Notes: generated by a model not told the origin, from the sequence alone. A stretch of 64,000 nucleotides of DNA from JAFGPL01 sp963781805 (GCA_963781805.1 CAWAHF010000004.1:5208001-5272000); one strand, 5' to 3'. Numbered from the stretch's first letter, positions 1 through 7,979 are shown. A program made the numbers and translations.

Positions 1-33
1 CTCAAAATTAGAGACATTATTTATCTCCACTGG

Positions 34-92
34 AGATCCCTGATTTGGGTCAGGGATGTTCGCAGACTTATTTTGAAATATTTTTAATTAAA
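34..92. repeat. Partial copy of a miniature palindromic element
   Basis: A short hairpin (ATCCCTGA ... TCAGGGAT, about 36-57) is followed by a stretch resembling the right end of the inverted-repeat element at 1484-1652, which has the same order: hairpin, short spacer, then CTTATTT. It is probably the eroded right end of a second copy. Confidence 0.4.
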
Positions 93-106
93 CAACAATA
101 ATTTTG
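72..106 (+). promoter_or_regulatory. Putative Bacteroidota promoter of the nitroreductase gene
   Basis: TAATTTTG at 99-106 matches the Bacteroidota -7 consensus TAnnTTTG exactly, and a TTTG lies at 72-75 as a possible -33 element, although the 23-bp spacing is slightly long. It sits 62 bp before the start codon at 169. Confidence 0.4.
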
Positions 107-168
107 GTTTGCAAAATTCTGTAATTTTACCTGAACTTTCCTTATGAATCATTAAACAGATTTTAGGT

Positions 169-762
169 ATGTCAACCAATCATCAAGAAATAGGCGACTT
201 TATAAAGGAACGGAGATCCACCTGGCCCAAGGATTTCGATACGTCAAAAAAAATAGAAGACGGGATAATTAAAGAAATTCTGGAAAACGCTATCTGGGCT
301 CCAAATCATGGTCTGAACCAACCCTGGCATTTCAAGGTATTTCATGGGTCAGGAGTAAAAAAATTTTTCGATAAAATGAAGGAGATGTATAAAGAAATAA
401 CTCCACCGGAAGAAATAAATGAAAAAAAGCTGGTAAAGTATGATGAAAAGGCAAATCAGGTGTCACACATTGTTGCTGTTTGCATGCAGCGCGATCCTAA
501 AAAACGTTATCCTGAGATTGAGGATATTGTTGCTACAGCTTGTGTTGTTGAGAATATTTACCTGCAGCTGAAACCTTGTGGAATTAGCGGGTATCTGAGT
601 ACGGGTGACATTTGTTATACACAGCAGTTAAAAGCTTTTCTGGGTTTAGCCGACGAAGACAGATGCATCGGACTTTTTCAGTTGGGAATACCTGTTGCTG
701 GATTAAACCAGCCGCAACGCAAAAGAATTCCTGCAGAAGAGAAAACAGAGTGGATTGATTAA
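169..762 (+). CDS. Nitroreductase family protein
   Basis: This 197-residue protein fits the single-domain FMN-dependent nitroreductase fold, which reduces nitro compounds, quinones or similar acceptors with NAD(P)H in the cytoplasm. The N-terminal ERRS motif is the usual FMN-phosphate contact, and NQPWHF near residue 50 is the conserved active-site segment of YdjA-like members. The length is normal for the family. The ATG is preceded by an AT-rich leader with a good -7 box. The natural substrate cannot be read from the sequence. It stands alone; the next genes are on the other strand. Confidence 0.85.
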   Translation: MSTNHQEIGDFIKERRSTWPKDFDTSKKIEDGIIKEILENAIWAPNHGLNQPWHFKVFHGSGVKKFFDKMKEMYKEITPPEEINEKKLVKYDEKANQVSHIVAVCMQRDPKKRYPEIEDIVATACVVENIYLQLKPCGISGYLSTGDICYTQQLKAFLGLADEDRCIGLFQLGIPVAGLNQPQRKRIPAEEKTEWID

Positions 763-782
763 AATATGTGCGTGACCGAACT

Positions 783-1088
783 TTATTTATTTTTCAATTT
801 ATCTGGATTTTGTCTGTTATCAAATAATGTAATAATCCAGATTTCATAATGAATAATGCGAAAGTATATTTTGGTCTGTTTTGATAATACAGATTTTCTC
901 AATCCATTTGATTTATCACTCTCAGTAAAAAGAAAAGGATTATCTTCAATAAGATATAGTTGTTTGTCAAGTAATTGTGCAAATTTTTTAATTTCTCTTT
1001 TTGTCTACCTGTTTTCAAGATATTCAATTATATCTTTTAAATTATTTAGTGCTTCGTCGGACCAAATGAGTTTATAAGTATTTTTCAT
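783..1088 (-). pseudogene. RelE/ParE-type toxin broken by an amber codon (TA module 1)
   Basis: Read from ATG at 1088, the minus strand encodes a 101-residue RelE/ParE-like protein, with a typical WSDEALNNLKDIIEYL start and a KIYFRI ... TLFDNRQNP end, but codon 28 (1005-1007) is TAG. Family members often read ERWTKRE at this point, so the change is most simply TGG to TAG. Everything downstream stays open to TAA at 783. The start overlaps the end of the antitoxin gene by 17 bp, the usual TA layout. The toxin is expected to be inactive unless the stop is read through. Confidence 0.8.
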
Positions 1089-1305
1089 AAGTCTTGCGGG
1101 CAGTTTCGTGAGAATGTGTCCTACCTTCTTCAAAGTCCTTTAGTCCCCTGTTAATGGACTCTAATTCCTCTTTTTTTAATGTGTCCCACCAGTCTTTAGA
1201 TTTTGAATAATCCTCTTTTATCACCCTAAGTTTATCTATAATTGAGATGTCATTCAGTATTGAAATCCACTCAATTAAATTTAATTTTTCAGTTTGAATA
1301 TTCAT
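1072..1305 (-). CDS. Antitoxin of TA module 1
   Basis: A 77-residue acidic, helix-rich protein located directly upstream of, and overlapping, the broken RelE/ParE toxin. It has the size and position of small antitoxins that neutralize RelE/ParE toxins and repress their own promoter. It contains DWWDTLKKEELESINRGL, a pattern seen in antitoxins paired with this toxin class. The gene is open although its toxin carries a nonsense mutation, so it may persist as an orphan antitoxin. Assignment rests mainly on context. Confidence 0.7.
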   Translation of the reverse strand: MNIQTEKLNLIEWISILNDISIIDKLRVIKEDYSKSKDWWDTLKKEELESINRGLKDFEEGRTHSHETARKTYEKYL

Positions 1306-1483
1306 TTCTAAAAATTTTAAACAAAAATAATCAATATCGGCTAAATTAGCTATTCACAAATATTATCCTTTACAGGTTAACTGGCATACCACACAAATAA
1401 TAGGATATAGATAACTTAATTCCGGATTTAAATCCTATACTTTTCGTTGGTGTTATGATTTGAAAAAATAGACTCTCCATAGT
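1306..1483. other. Intergenic, no feature seen
   Basis: AT-rich DNA between the antitoxin and the palindromic element at 1484. No convincing reading frame, hairpin or RNA gene was found. Confidence 0.5.
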
Positions 1484-1652
1484 TTTTAAAAACATCTCTA
1501 AATAAACCTCCAACTTAACATTCCTGCAAAAGTCCGCCTGGATGAATCAGTCGGACAGGCAGGAATCTCATAATAGAACTCAAACGTCAATTTATTTAAG
1601 ATCCCTGATCCGATTAGGGATATTTTTAGGCTTATTTAGAGATGTTTTAAAA
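1484..1652. repeat. MITE-like element with terminal inverted repeats
   Basis: The ends (left 1484-1509, right 1628-1652) are inverted copies around ACATCTCTAAATAA, about 25 bp with one indel and one mismatch. Inside are a long hairpin with arms ATTCCTGC and GCAGGAAT around a CCGCCTG/CAGGC palindrome (about 1521-1567), and a second hairpin ATCCCTGAT/ATTAGGGAT near 1601-1620. There is no coding capacity. The structure fits a non-autonomous miniature element that has collected REP-type palindromes. A partial relative lies at the window start. Confidence 0.6.
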
Positions 1653-1772
1653 TTAGCATGCTTTAGCAATCAATCCACAAGTTTCTGTTTATTTCCTTAA
1701 CCAATTATTTTTCAAAAGCTGGCAAACTAATAAACAGATTACTATCTTTATATACACTTAAACCATACACAA

Positions 1773-3371
1773 ATGAAAAAAATAATCCTACTTAGCCTGA
1801 TATGTATAAACGCTATATTTGCAAAGGGTCTTGATACCCAATCTGATATTAAAGAAGTGACCGTATATCAAAACGGGGCAAAAATTGTCAACGAAGCATG
1901 GGTGACTATTCCTGCAGGTAATTCTGAGGTTGTGTTTATCGATTTAACCAGTTCGCTGAGACAAAACAGTGTGCAGGTGGAGGTTACAGGCAATGCCATT
2001 TTGCTTTCTGCTACCACAAGAATAAATTATATGAAACAAAATATAAGCTCCAGACAGATAAGCAGCTGGCAGGATTCTTTAAGCCTGATTGATAACCAGT
2101 TGAAAATGCTGGCCGGTGAAAAATCCGTATATGCCGGGGAAGAAAAGCTTATCAATGATAACAACAAGCTGGGCAGCCAGCAAACAGGGGTCCAGGTAAC
2201 CGAACTGAAATCATTGTCTGAATTTTATCGTACCCGGTTACTGGATATTAAGAAACAGATGCTCGCTATCGAAAGCAGGGAGCAGGATCTTAAAAATGCC
2301 AAAACCAGAATACAAAACCAGCTTGCCGAAGTAAATGCACTAACTAAAAAACCTATTGGCGAAGTGGTGCTGAATGTCTCAGCCAATGCTGCTGTTAAGG
2401 TAAAAATCAGGATTTCATACCTGACATCCAGCGCCGGCTGGTATCCCATGTACGATATTCGTTCCGAAAGTACCGGTAAGCCTATCAAGCTTGTTTATAA
2501 AGCTAATGTATATCAATCAACAGGATTTGACTGGAAAGATGTTAAGATGTCTGTATCGACAAGAAATCCTGAAGCAGATCAAAACAGGCCTATCCTGAAC
2601 CCGTGGTTTATTGATTTTTATGTCCCCAATACAGGGGCATATTACAAAAGCACCATGCGGCAGGAAGCTCCCAGGGCTGCCATGAATATGTTGCAGGAAG
2701 CCGAGCCGGTAAAAGAGGACGCTGCAGCGCCCATCACGTATGATGTTACCGAGACTTCGGGAATTATGGCTACCGAATATACCATAGAAAACAACCAGAG
2801 TATTCCTTCCGACAGCAAAGAACATATGGTTGCCGTAAAAGAATTTGAGGTTCCGGCTAAATATACTTATCATTCGGTACCCAAGCTAAGCGACGGAGTA
2901 TTTTTACTTGCCAAACTTGCTGATTTTGGAAACCTGAGTTTACTTCCGGGTACAGCCAACTTGTTTAACGAAGGGATGTACGTTGGGCAATCGGATATAA
3001 ATCCTTATACTACCGCAGATACAATGATGGTATCTCTCGGCAGGGATGAGAAAATTACTATTAAACGAACTGTGCTTACCGACCTTACTGCACGGCAGAC
3101 CATAGGCGCCAATGTTAAAGAGACCAAAGGATATGAACTGCTGGTGAAAAACAATAAGAGTATCCCGATAGATATTGAAATCCTGGATAACATACCTATT
3201 TCCAAAAATAAGGAGATTGAAGTTAACCTTGAAGAAGATGGCAGTGCGAATTTCATGAAGGAATACGGCCGCCTTCTCTGGCGACTGAATTTAAAACCCG
3301 GAGAATCGAAAAAGATTAAATACAGTTTTTCAGTTAAATATCCGAAAGACAAGACGATTTCGGGGTTGTAG
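1773..3371 (+). CDS. DUF4139 / MuiA-family secreted protein
   Basis: A 532-residue exported protein with a short signal peptide (about residues 1-18, ending near FAKG). The N-terminal beta domain beginning VTVYQNGAKIV is the DUF4140 type, followed by a helical coiled-coil region (about 95-190) and a DUF4139 domain (about 200-530). This order is that of the mucoidy inhibitor MuiA family, whose biochemical function is unknown; members are exported and are thought to act at the envelope. Length is normal and no frame break is seen. It stops with TAG and is followed within about 10 bp by the dispersed repeat at 3381. Confidence 0.85.
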   Translation: MKKIILLSLICINAIFAKGLDTQSDIKEVTVYQNGAKIVNEAWVTIPAGNSEVVFIDLTSSLRQNSVQVEVTGNAILLSATTRINYMKQNISSRQISSWQDSLSLIDNQLKMLAGEKSVYAGEEKLINDNNKLGSQQTGVQVTELKSLSEFYRTRLLDIKKQMLAIESREQDLKNAKTRIQNQLAEVNALTKKPIGEVVLNVSANAAVKVKIRISYLTSSAGWYPMYDIRSESTGKPIKLVYKANVYQSTGFDWKDVKMSVSTRNPEADQNRPILNPWFIDFYVPNTGAYYKSTMRQEAPRAAMNMLQEAEPVKEDAAAPITYDVTETSGIMATEYTIENNQSIPSDSKEHMVAVKEFEVPAKYTYHSVPKLSDGVFLLAKLADFGNLSLLPGTANLFNEGMYVGQSDINPYTTADTMMVSLGRDEKITIKRTVLTDLTARQTIGANVKETKGYELLVKNNKSIPIDIEILDNIPISKNKEIEVNLEEDGSANFMKEYGRLLWRLNLKPGESKKIKYSFSVKYPKDKTISGL

Positions 3372-3380
3372 GAAAAAGAG

Positions 3381-3495
3381 GTTTCTCTCTAAAAACAAAA
3401 AGTTACAGGGATCGCTATCGCTTAACCTTGCCTGTCTGCCGAAATGCAATGAAGGCAGAAACCAGTTTTTGTTTTTTATAAACTTGGAATAGTGT
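3381..3495 (+). repeat. Direct repeat, copy A, left of TA module 2
   Basis: About 115 bp that recurs at 4157-4270 in the same orientation with few differences, and in degenerate form at 9028-9116. It opens with TTTCTCTCTAAAAA and contains a short inverted repeat (CTGCC ... GGCAG) plus an AAAACAAAAA / TTTTTGTTTT pair near its ends. Copies A and B bracket the toxin-antitoxin pair at 3512-4023. Confidence 0.75.
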
Positions 3496-3511
3496 AGAAG
3501 ATACGAATATG

Positions 3512-3805
3512 CTACTTTCTTTTTTTCCACAATTTTGGATTTCGGCTTGTGTGAACTACCGCAATGACATATACAATATTATCCTCAATAATATAAAAAA
3601 TTACATATGGAAACCGTTCAAAAACTGCTCTCCTGATGTGTTTGTAAATAATCTGAAATTGATTGGGATTCCTTTTTATTGCATTAAGTTTTGCCTCCAA
3701 AACCAATAAAAACTCATTGCCTAAGCCTTCAACCTTATCATTGTACCAAAGTGCTGCCTCTTCAATATCAGATTCAGCTAAAGGTTTAACAATAATCTTA
3801 TGCAT
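3512..3805 (-). CDS. RelE/ParE-family toxin (TA module 2)
   Basis: A complete 97-residue toxin. It begins with the family pattern (I)VKPLAESDIEEAALWY and ends with the conserved RFPYVIFY and HTSRNPKLWKKR segments. Family members either poison DNA gyrase (ParE) or cut mRNA on the ribosome (RelE); this sequence groups by eye with the ParE-like side, but the target is not proven. It overlaps the antitoxin stop by one base, so translation is coupled. It stops with TAG. This is one of three TA modules here with an undamaged toxin. Confidence 0.85.
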   Translation of the reverse strand: MHKIIVKPLAESDIEEAALWYNDKVEGLGNEFLLVLEAKLNAIKRNPNQFQIIYKHIRRAVFERFPYVIFYIIEDNIVYVIAVVHTSRNPKLWKKRK

Positions 3806-4023
3806 TAAAGCCTCTTTTTTATTCGGGTTTTAACTTCTACCCAATCAGAACCTTCTTCAGGATTTTTTAAGTGAGCTTCGAGCCGTTCATCTAAGAGTTG
3901 TTTTGTCTCCTCTGTTAATTCCAAATTTTCTTCACTTTCAGCAATACTATCCCAGATGGCTTCAACCATCAGAATCCTCTCAGGAATACTCAGCTTTAAA
4001 ATATCTTGCATTAAGTGTGTCAT
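3805..4023 (-). CDS. Addiction-module antitoxin (TA module 2)
   Basis: A 72-residue antitoxin of the type described as an addiction module component: LSIPERILMVEAIWDSIAES, then LLDERLEAH and a basic tail with W(V/D)EVK. It closely resembles the antitoxin at 7444-7671, so modules 2 and 3 are related. Such proteins bind the cognate RelE/ParE toxin and often the promoter. The gene is first in the pair. Confidence 0.85.
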   Translation of the reverse strand: MTHLMQDILKLSIPERILMVEAIWDSIAESEENLELTEETKQLLDERLEAHLKNPEEGSDWVEVKTRIKKRL

Positions 4024-4156
4024 AGCACAAATTTAATGAATAATATTTAATTTTTGAACCGATGCTTAACCGATAATTTGCAAAGAAGCATACCCCTTCC
4101 TTCAGGGATGATATGCAAATATTGGCATTACAACAACCATAGAAGCAAGGTTCAAA

Positions 4157-4270
4157 ATTTCTCTCTAAAAAACAAAAAGATACGGGCTACACTATCGCTT
4201 AATCTTGCCTGTCAGCCGAAATGCAATGAAGGCAGAAACCAGTTTTTGTTTTTTAATTGTTTGGACTAGT
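4157..4270 (+). repeat. Direct repeat, copy B, right of TA module 2
   Basis: Second copy of the 115-bp repeat at 3381-3495, in direct orientation 776 bp away. The middle (CTATCGCTTAA ... AATGCAATGAAGGCAGAAAC) is almost identical. Its last bases overlap the end of the interrupted YwqK-type gene at 4266. Confidence 0.75.
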
Positions 4271-5111
4271 GGGGGGATTCAACAATAAATCTTTTCATAA
4301 AATATATATCCCTTTCATAGGTAAAGAGTTTATTATTTTCATTCTTATTCTTTAAATTCTTAATGAAACCTCGTACGTAATTTTTACCTGGTTTATCAAA
4401 CTTTGTTGAAAAAGTTCCTGCAAAATTCTTACACTTTATTGATTTGAGAGTTGATGAATCAGTAAGATTATAAAAATCATCAAAATTTCCGATTATCAAT
4501 TCCATCTTACCCTCTTTGTAATATGGGACTTCCAATTTAATATTAATTGTAACCTCCTCATTTAATTTTAGTGTGTCCCTATTGTTCACATTAAGAGAAT
4601 AATAGTTTGAGTAATTTTCGTCCAAGTTTCCGCTTTCATCAAAACCCCAATACTGATTAACATAAGAATCATTTCCAATAATTACATATTGTCTAATATG
4701 ATATAAATGATTCCTATGATATTTTGTAAAATATCCAATAGCAATACCGTTATAAAATTGCCCGACTTCCTCTATATCTCCATTTACTGAATAAATAATA
4801 TTAGTACCATGAGCAAGACCATCTCTATAATTTAATTTTTCTTTTATAGCACCATTTTCATAATATTGAAGTTCTTCATCTTGCAATGTATCGTTTCGCC
4901 ATTAGTTTTTCTTCTTAAGACTTCCATTTTTATAATATTCTAAGTATTCACCATTTTTTTTACCAGCCACTAGGTTATATTTTATTTTAATATTTCCATT
5001 CTTATATTTTTCAACTACCTCTGTTTTGCTATGGCAACTAAAAATTAATAAAGTCATTAATATACAATAAGTTATATGATGTTTCATCATTTTAGTGTTT
5101 TTATTTTTCAT
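4266..5111 (-). pseudogene. YwqK-family immunity/antitoxin lipoprotein with an in-frame TAA
   Basis: From ATG at 5111 the frame encodes a lipoprotein-like start (LLIFSCHSK), then YwqK/MORN-like repeats of the form YYKNGSLKK. A TAA (about 4902-4904) interrupts it after KKKN, and the same frame continues with WRNDTLQDEELQYYENG and further repeats to TAG at 4266. The C-terminal third resembles that of the intact paralogue at 11142-11945 (for example RDTLKLNEE against QDTININEK). The gene overlaps by 11 bp the end of the toxin-tip remnant upstream, as expected of a polymorphic-toxin immunity gene. Two separate short proteins are possible but less likely. Confidence 0.7.
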
Positions 5112-5335
5112 ATTTTGATTCTAAAAATTCAATTATGGTTTCATCAATTGTATCTTCAATTGGTATTGTATCAATATAAATTTGGTAAGTTCCAATGGTC
5201 ACATATTTCTTGATAACAAGTACTGAATCCTTTAACTTACGAGAATTAGAATTCCCTGTGTGATTCTCTAATATCTCTTTATCAGAATTTTTTTTAGGTG
5301 GATCTGAATTACTCTTTTTATTTTTTTTTAAAGGT
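5101..5335 (-). pseudogene. C-terminal tip of an Rhs-type toxin (tip 4), 5' truncated
   Basis: The minus strand is open for about 75 codons ending with TAA at 5101. It resembles the end of the Rhs protein at 11942: SDKEILENHTGN here against SDKEIVEKSTGN there, and both end in a D-T-x-x-(S/T)-I segment. There is no start codon or Rhs core; the frame fades at the RAYT remnant near 5335. I infer that it is the end of a toxin gene cut by a RAYT-associated rearrangement. Its immunity gene follows with an 11-bp overlap. Confidence 0.6.
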
Positions 5336-5387
5336 CAAAAATTCTCTTTAGAAAACTAGCAAAATCTCGTTTACTTGTGTTAAAAGG

Positions 5388-5423
5388 CCCCCCTGCCTGC
5401 GCCGAGGCTTCAGCAGGCAGGCA
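5388..5423. repeat. REP-type palindrome inside a RAYT remnant
   Basis: A strong imperfect palindrome with outer arms CCTGCCTGC and GCAGGCAGG and an inner GCCGAGGCTTCAGC core. It replaces the point where the RAYT family reads SRREW, so it landed in or recombined with the RAYT gene. Confidence 0.65.
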
Positions 5424-5748
5424 TTCTTTTCTGCTTTCTAGTGGATTTTCTGAACTAACGGTTTTCAATTGATATGATGTAAAACTCTTCATATCACGGA
5501 CTATATCTTCTAATTTATTGATTTGGCTACTAATAATCATATGAACGTGGCTTTTCATGATAATCCAGATAGAAATAATTAATCCTTTGTTTTGCTGGCA
5601 GCACTTCCAGCTATCAATTGAGATATTTTTATATTCATTTCTAATAAAGACACCCGCCTGACTAGTCGGGCAGGTCTATCCAATAGACTGTAGCATAACC
5701 AATGAAGTACAATCCTTCCGGATTATGGAATTTATATCTTCGACTCAT
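5424..5748 (-). pseudogene. REP-associated tyrosine transposase remnant (RAYT 1)
   Basis: The start codon at 5748 and the first residues (SRRYKFHNPEGLYF, YATVYWID) match other RAYTs. A 20-bp palindromic insertion at 5652-5675 then shifts the frame; further stops and loss follow, and the frame resumes with KSHVHMII, the HUH metal-binding motif, and LEDIVRDMKS. Homology stops after SRKE at a REP palindrome, and the catalytic-tyrosine part is gone. RAYTs are single-copy-type IS200/IS605-related proteins that act on REP palindromes; this one is dead. Confidence 0.8.
5652..5675. repeat. Palindrome inserted in RAYT 1
   Basis: ACCCGCCTGACTAGTCGGGC plus AGGT, an inverted repeat of CCGCCTGAC/GTCGGGCAGG type. 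It sits directly after the codons for YWID. The RAYT at 13494-14062 carries nearly the same palindrome at the same codon. Confidence 0.75.
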
Positions 5749-5798
5749 AGCTGCAAGATAGACAAAATTACCCTTAGATACAATGCATTAGTTATTAA

Positions 5799-5820
5799 GG
5801 CACAAGCGGATACTTGCGCC
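5799..5820. repeat. REP palindrome (family A) upstream of RAYT 1
   Basis: GGCACAAG-CGGATA-CTTGCGCC, followed by AGTTAAGGGG. Close relatives lie at 6301-6322 and 14111-14132; the one at 14111 has the same position relative to RAYT 3. Confidence 0.7.
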
Positions 5821-6341
5821 AGTTAAGGGGATGGTAAATAAACCTATGCACTATAAAAACGAAAGAGGGAAGGGTCGCAAGCACACAAACATTCGCATTA
5901 CCACCATCTTAGACAGCAGGGAGGCGAAATCTAATCTAATTATAAGGGTCACACGTTATGCTGAAGCTATACGCACGCCATACAGTTGTAAAAACTGGCA
6001 GAAGCCTGTAAAAATATGTTCAACTAAGGCAGGAACCTTAGCTGAACAGCCTGTTTTTTTATTTCTTTACAACCTCTGGCGAACATGGGGGGGATTCGAC
6101 TTCGGTAAACCTTTGTCGATTAAAAGGTGAAGTCACCTGATTTCAGGATTGGCAGGATTATAGATTTCAATTCTCTTAATCAGGCAATCCTTCAATCCCA
6201 AAAATCCCAGTTCAGACATTTTTCAGACATTTTTTCAAAGAACTTACCTTATTTTTAATTTCTATCTGACTCTTTTAATTCTTTTGTCCCATCTATCTAA
6301 GACGCAAGTGGATGCTTGTGCGCTAGTTATGGTGTAATCTA
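5821..6341. other. Intergenic stretch with dispersed short repeats
   Basis: No convincing gene. A 99-codon plus-strand frame at 5831-6130 has no family features and I regard it as chance. The stretch holds a perfect palindrome AGGTGAAGTCACCT at 6126-6139, a CAGGATTGGCAGGATTATAG motif of the kind repeated in many Bacteroidota genomes (about 6145), and a REP palindrome at 6301-6322. Confidence 0.5.
6301..6322. repeat. REP palindrome (family A), diverged
   Basis: GACGCAAG-TGGATG-CTTGTGCG followed by CTAGTTATGG. It is the same layout as the copies at 5799 and 14111, with mismatched outer bases. It lies just past the end of the interrupted lipoprotein gene. Confidence 0.55.
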
Positions 6342-6908
6342 TTATTCTAAAAATGTACAAATTTTATCAATGATTAAGTTATTATTCGAAATTTTTGCAT
6401 GCATATACATTGAAAGTAATGGGAATTCACTATATTCTTTCAAGTATTTACAACAATTATATTCTTTTTCAGACTTCATTTTAAAGCAAATGTTCTCCCA
6501 TTGATTTTCAACCACTGGATTAAGTCTAGTAAGTTTTTTTTCAATAAAATTATATTTGTATCCATATAATATTTTCTAGTCTATTCGTAGTTTAAAATAA
6601 TATTCAAAGTTATGTTCAGAATAATCCTCACTAATTTCAATTTCTTTTCTTATAATTTCGTTACCATAAATAGTTTTCAATTTAAAAAAACAAAGGTTTC
6701 GTACGGCATGAATTTTTTTCAATTTTTGAGTTATATAACTTATATTTTCCTCAGAACCACAACATTTATTTAAATAAGTCTTATTGTCTATATACCATTC
6801 ATCGAAAAAATTCTTAGTTACATTTAAATCCTTAAATTTATAATTATTAGTGCAACCAACTAACAAAATAATAGTCCAACAAAAATTTGCTATATATCTC
6901 AGTGACAT
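6342..6908 (-). pseudogene. Lipoprotein, candidate immunity protein, interrupted by an amber codon
   Basis: From ATG at 6908 the frame gives a short signal peptide with lipobox LLVGC and runs 110 residues to TAG at 6576-6578. The same frame then stays open for 77 more codons (YKYNFIEKKL, NQWENICFKM, CCKYLKEYSEFP) to TAA at 6342, with protein-like composition, so the gene was probably 188 residues long. The family is not recognized. It starts 12 bp after a tip-like fragment, the place of an immunity gene in a polymorphic-toxin array. If the TAG is the original stop, the 110-residue lipoprotein is complete. Confidence 0.55.
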
Positions 6909-6920
6909 AATCTTTAAGTT

Positions 6921-7138
6921 TTAAAATGATAGTTTTGTGGTAGTTAGGATTATTTTTGGGTCAAAAATTGTGCGTGTATTAGTATAACCTGCTGCTTTCA
7001 AATTATCTACTTTAAGTTTTTTAAAAAAATTAGCTAAAGTTGATTCAGTAGTAAATTTATCTTTATAATCTTTTGGATTAAACAAATTAGATTGTCTATT
7101 AATTAATTTTCCATATCTAACAGGTAACTTGCGGTAGA
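6921..7138 (-). pseudogene. Possible Rhs toxin tip remnant (tip 3)
   Basis: A minus-strand frame of about 72 codons (GKLINRQSNLFNPKDYKDKF, FFKKLKVDNLKAAGYTNT) without its own credible start, ending with a stop at 6921. A REP half-palindrome at its upstream edge (about 7122-7140) joins it to the broken toxin gene at 7148. Position and size suggest the end of a toxin whose immunity gene is the lipoprotein downstream. No enzymatic motif is recognized. Confidence 0.35.
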
Positions 7139-7147
7139 GGGGGTTGT

Positions 7148-7447
7148 TTACACCCTCTTCTTCCATAACCGGGCACTTCTTTTCATATGCAATACGGCAT
7201 ATACCAAGACCTGGCTTTCTGATTCTATTTTGTAGTAAACTATGTAAGGAAAACGCTTTGTGATCGCTTTCCTTATTCCTTTGTATTTATCCTCGTAGTA
7301 ATATGGATTTTGCGAAATAAGGTGTTTTTCATTTTCTATGGCAATAAACAGTTCATCTCCAAGACCTTCCCGTCTTTTTTCATACCACTCTATTGCAGCT
7401 AAGATATCCTAATGAGCCTCTTTTCTAATATCTACCTGATATTTCAT
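7148..7447 (-). pseudogene. RelE/ParE-type toxin broken by an amber codon (TA module 3)
   Basis: The minus-strand frame from ATG at 7447 gives MKYQVDIRKEAH, then TAG at codon 13 (7409-7411), then a fully open remainder: DILAAIEWYEKRREGLGDEL ... KRFPYIVYYKIE ... SARLWKKR, ending with TAA at 7148. It is a normal-length (99 codon) RelE/ParE toxin apart from the stop. The ATG overlaps the antitoxin TGA as ATGA. The toxin should be inactive unless the stop is suppressed; re-initiation at an internal codon would lose the first helix. Confidence 0.85.
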
Positions 7448-7671
7448 AAGATTTTCTTAACGCTTTTTTTGACTTCATCCCAACTTACTACATCATTTGG
7501 GTTGTTTTTATGGGCTTCTAAGCGTTCATCCAAGATTTTTTTATGCTCCTCACTGATTTCTAATACCTCTGTATCTGCAGCAATACTGTCCCAAATAGTT
7601 TGAACAAGATGTATTCTGTCGTCAATGCTAAGTTTTAATATGTCTTTAATTTCTGTCATTATTTCTGCCAT
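7444..7671 (-). CDS. Addiction-module antitoxin (TA module 3)
   Basis: A 75-residue antitoxin with the same pattern as TA module 2: ILKLSIDDRIHLVQTIWDSI, ILDERLEAH and W(D)EVKKSVKKIL. It is intact, although the toxin it overlaps carries an early amber codon. A decayed recombinase tail lies immediately upstream, an arrangement repeated for module 4. Confidence 0.85.
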   Translation of the reverse strand: MAEIMTEIKDILKLSIDDRIHLVQTIWDSIAADTEVLEISEEHKKILDERLEAHKNNPNDVVSWDEVKKSVKKIL

Positions 7672-7699
7672 TTTCTACACAAATTTAACGATTATTATT

Positions 7700-7978
7700 C
7701 ACTATTAGTTTGGTATTATGGATGCTATTTTTCTAATTCACTCTGCAGATTATCTTAGATGTTCATCTGGTACCGTTCTGTTGAACTCAGGTATTTATGC
7801 ACCTTACAGTATTGTACCTGTCTAATTTTGTGGTTCTTAATCCGGCAGATTATCACGTGTACCCTGACCTTCATCACCATCAGGTATCCTGTTGGCATAT
7901 AAAATGCATCTATATTTAGCAAATGCTACTCTTAGAAACCATTTTTTTATATTATAAACTATGCTTAGTTAGGGGGGG
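7700..7978 (-). pseudogene. Tyrosine recombinase C-terminal remnant, copy A
   Basis: This block is a diverged duplicate of 8598-8897. On the minus strand it still reads RQVQYCKVHKYLSSTERYQM, the end of a tyrosine recombinase with the H/GH-like and T-E-R-Y segments, but stops break it several times. The shared block extends through GGTATCCTGTTGGCATATAA to a TTAG-GGGG edge at 7978. It lies directly upstream of TA module 3. Confidence 0.7.
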
Positions 7979-7979
7979 A

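Noticed and set aside
856..1077. 73-codon plus-strand frame
   Set aside because: It is the antisense of the broken RelE/ParE toxin, whose minus-strand translation is clearly the real one.
5831..6130. 99-codon plus-strand frame with an ATG
   Set aside because: No family features, odd composition and it overlaps repeat-rich DNA next to a REP palindrome; probably chance.
6085..6145. tmRNA-like start (GGGGGGATTCGACTTCGG)
   Set aside because: There is no tRNA-like 3' half, tag-peptide frame or TPsiC arm at the expected distance.
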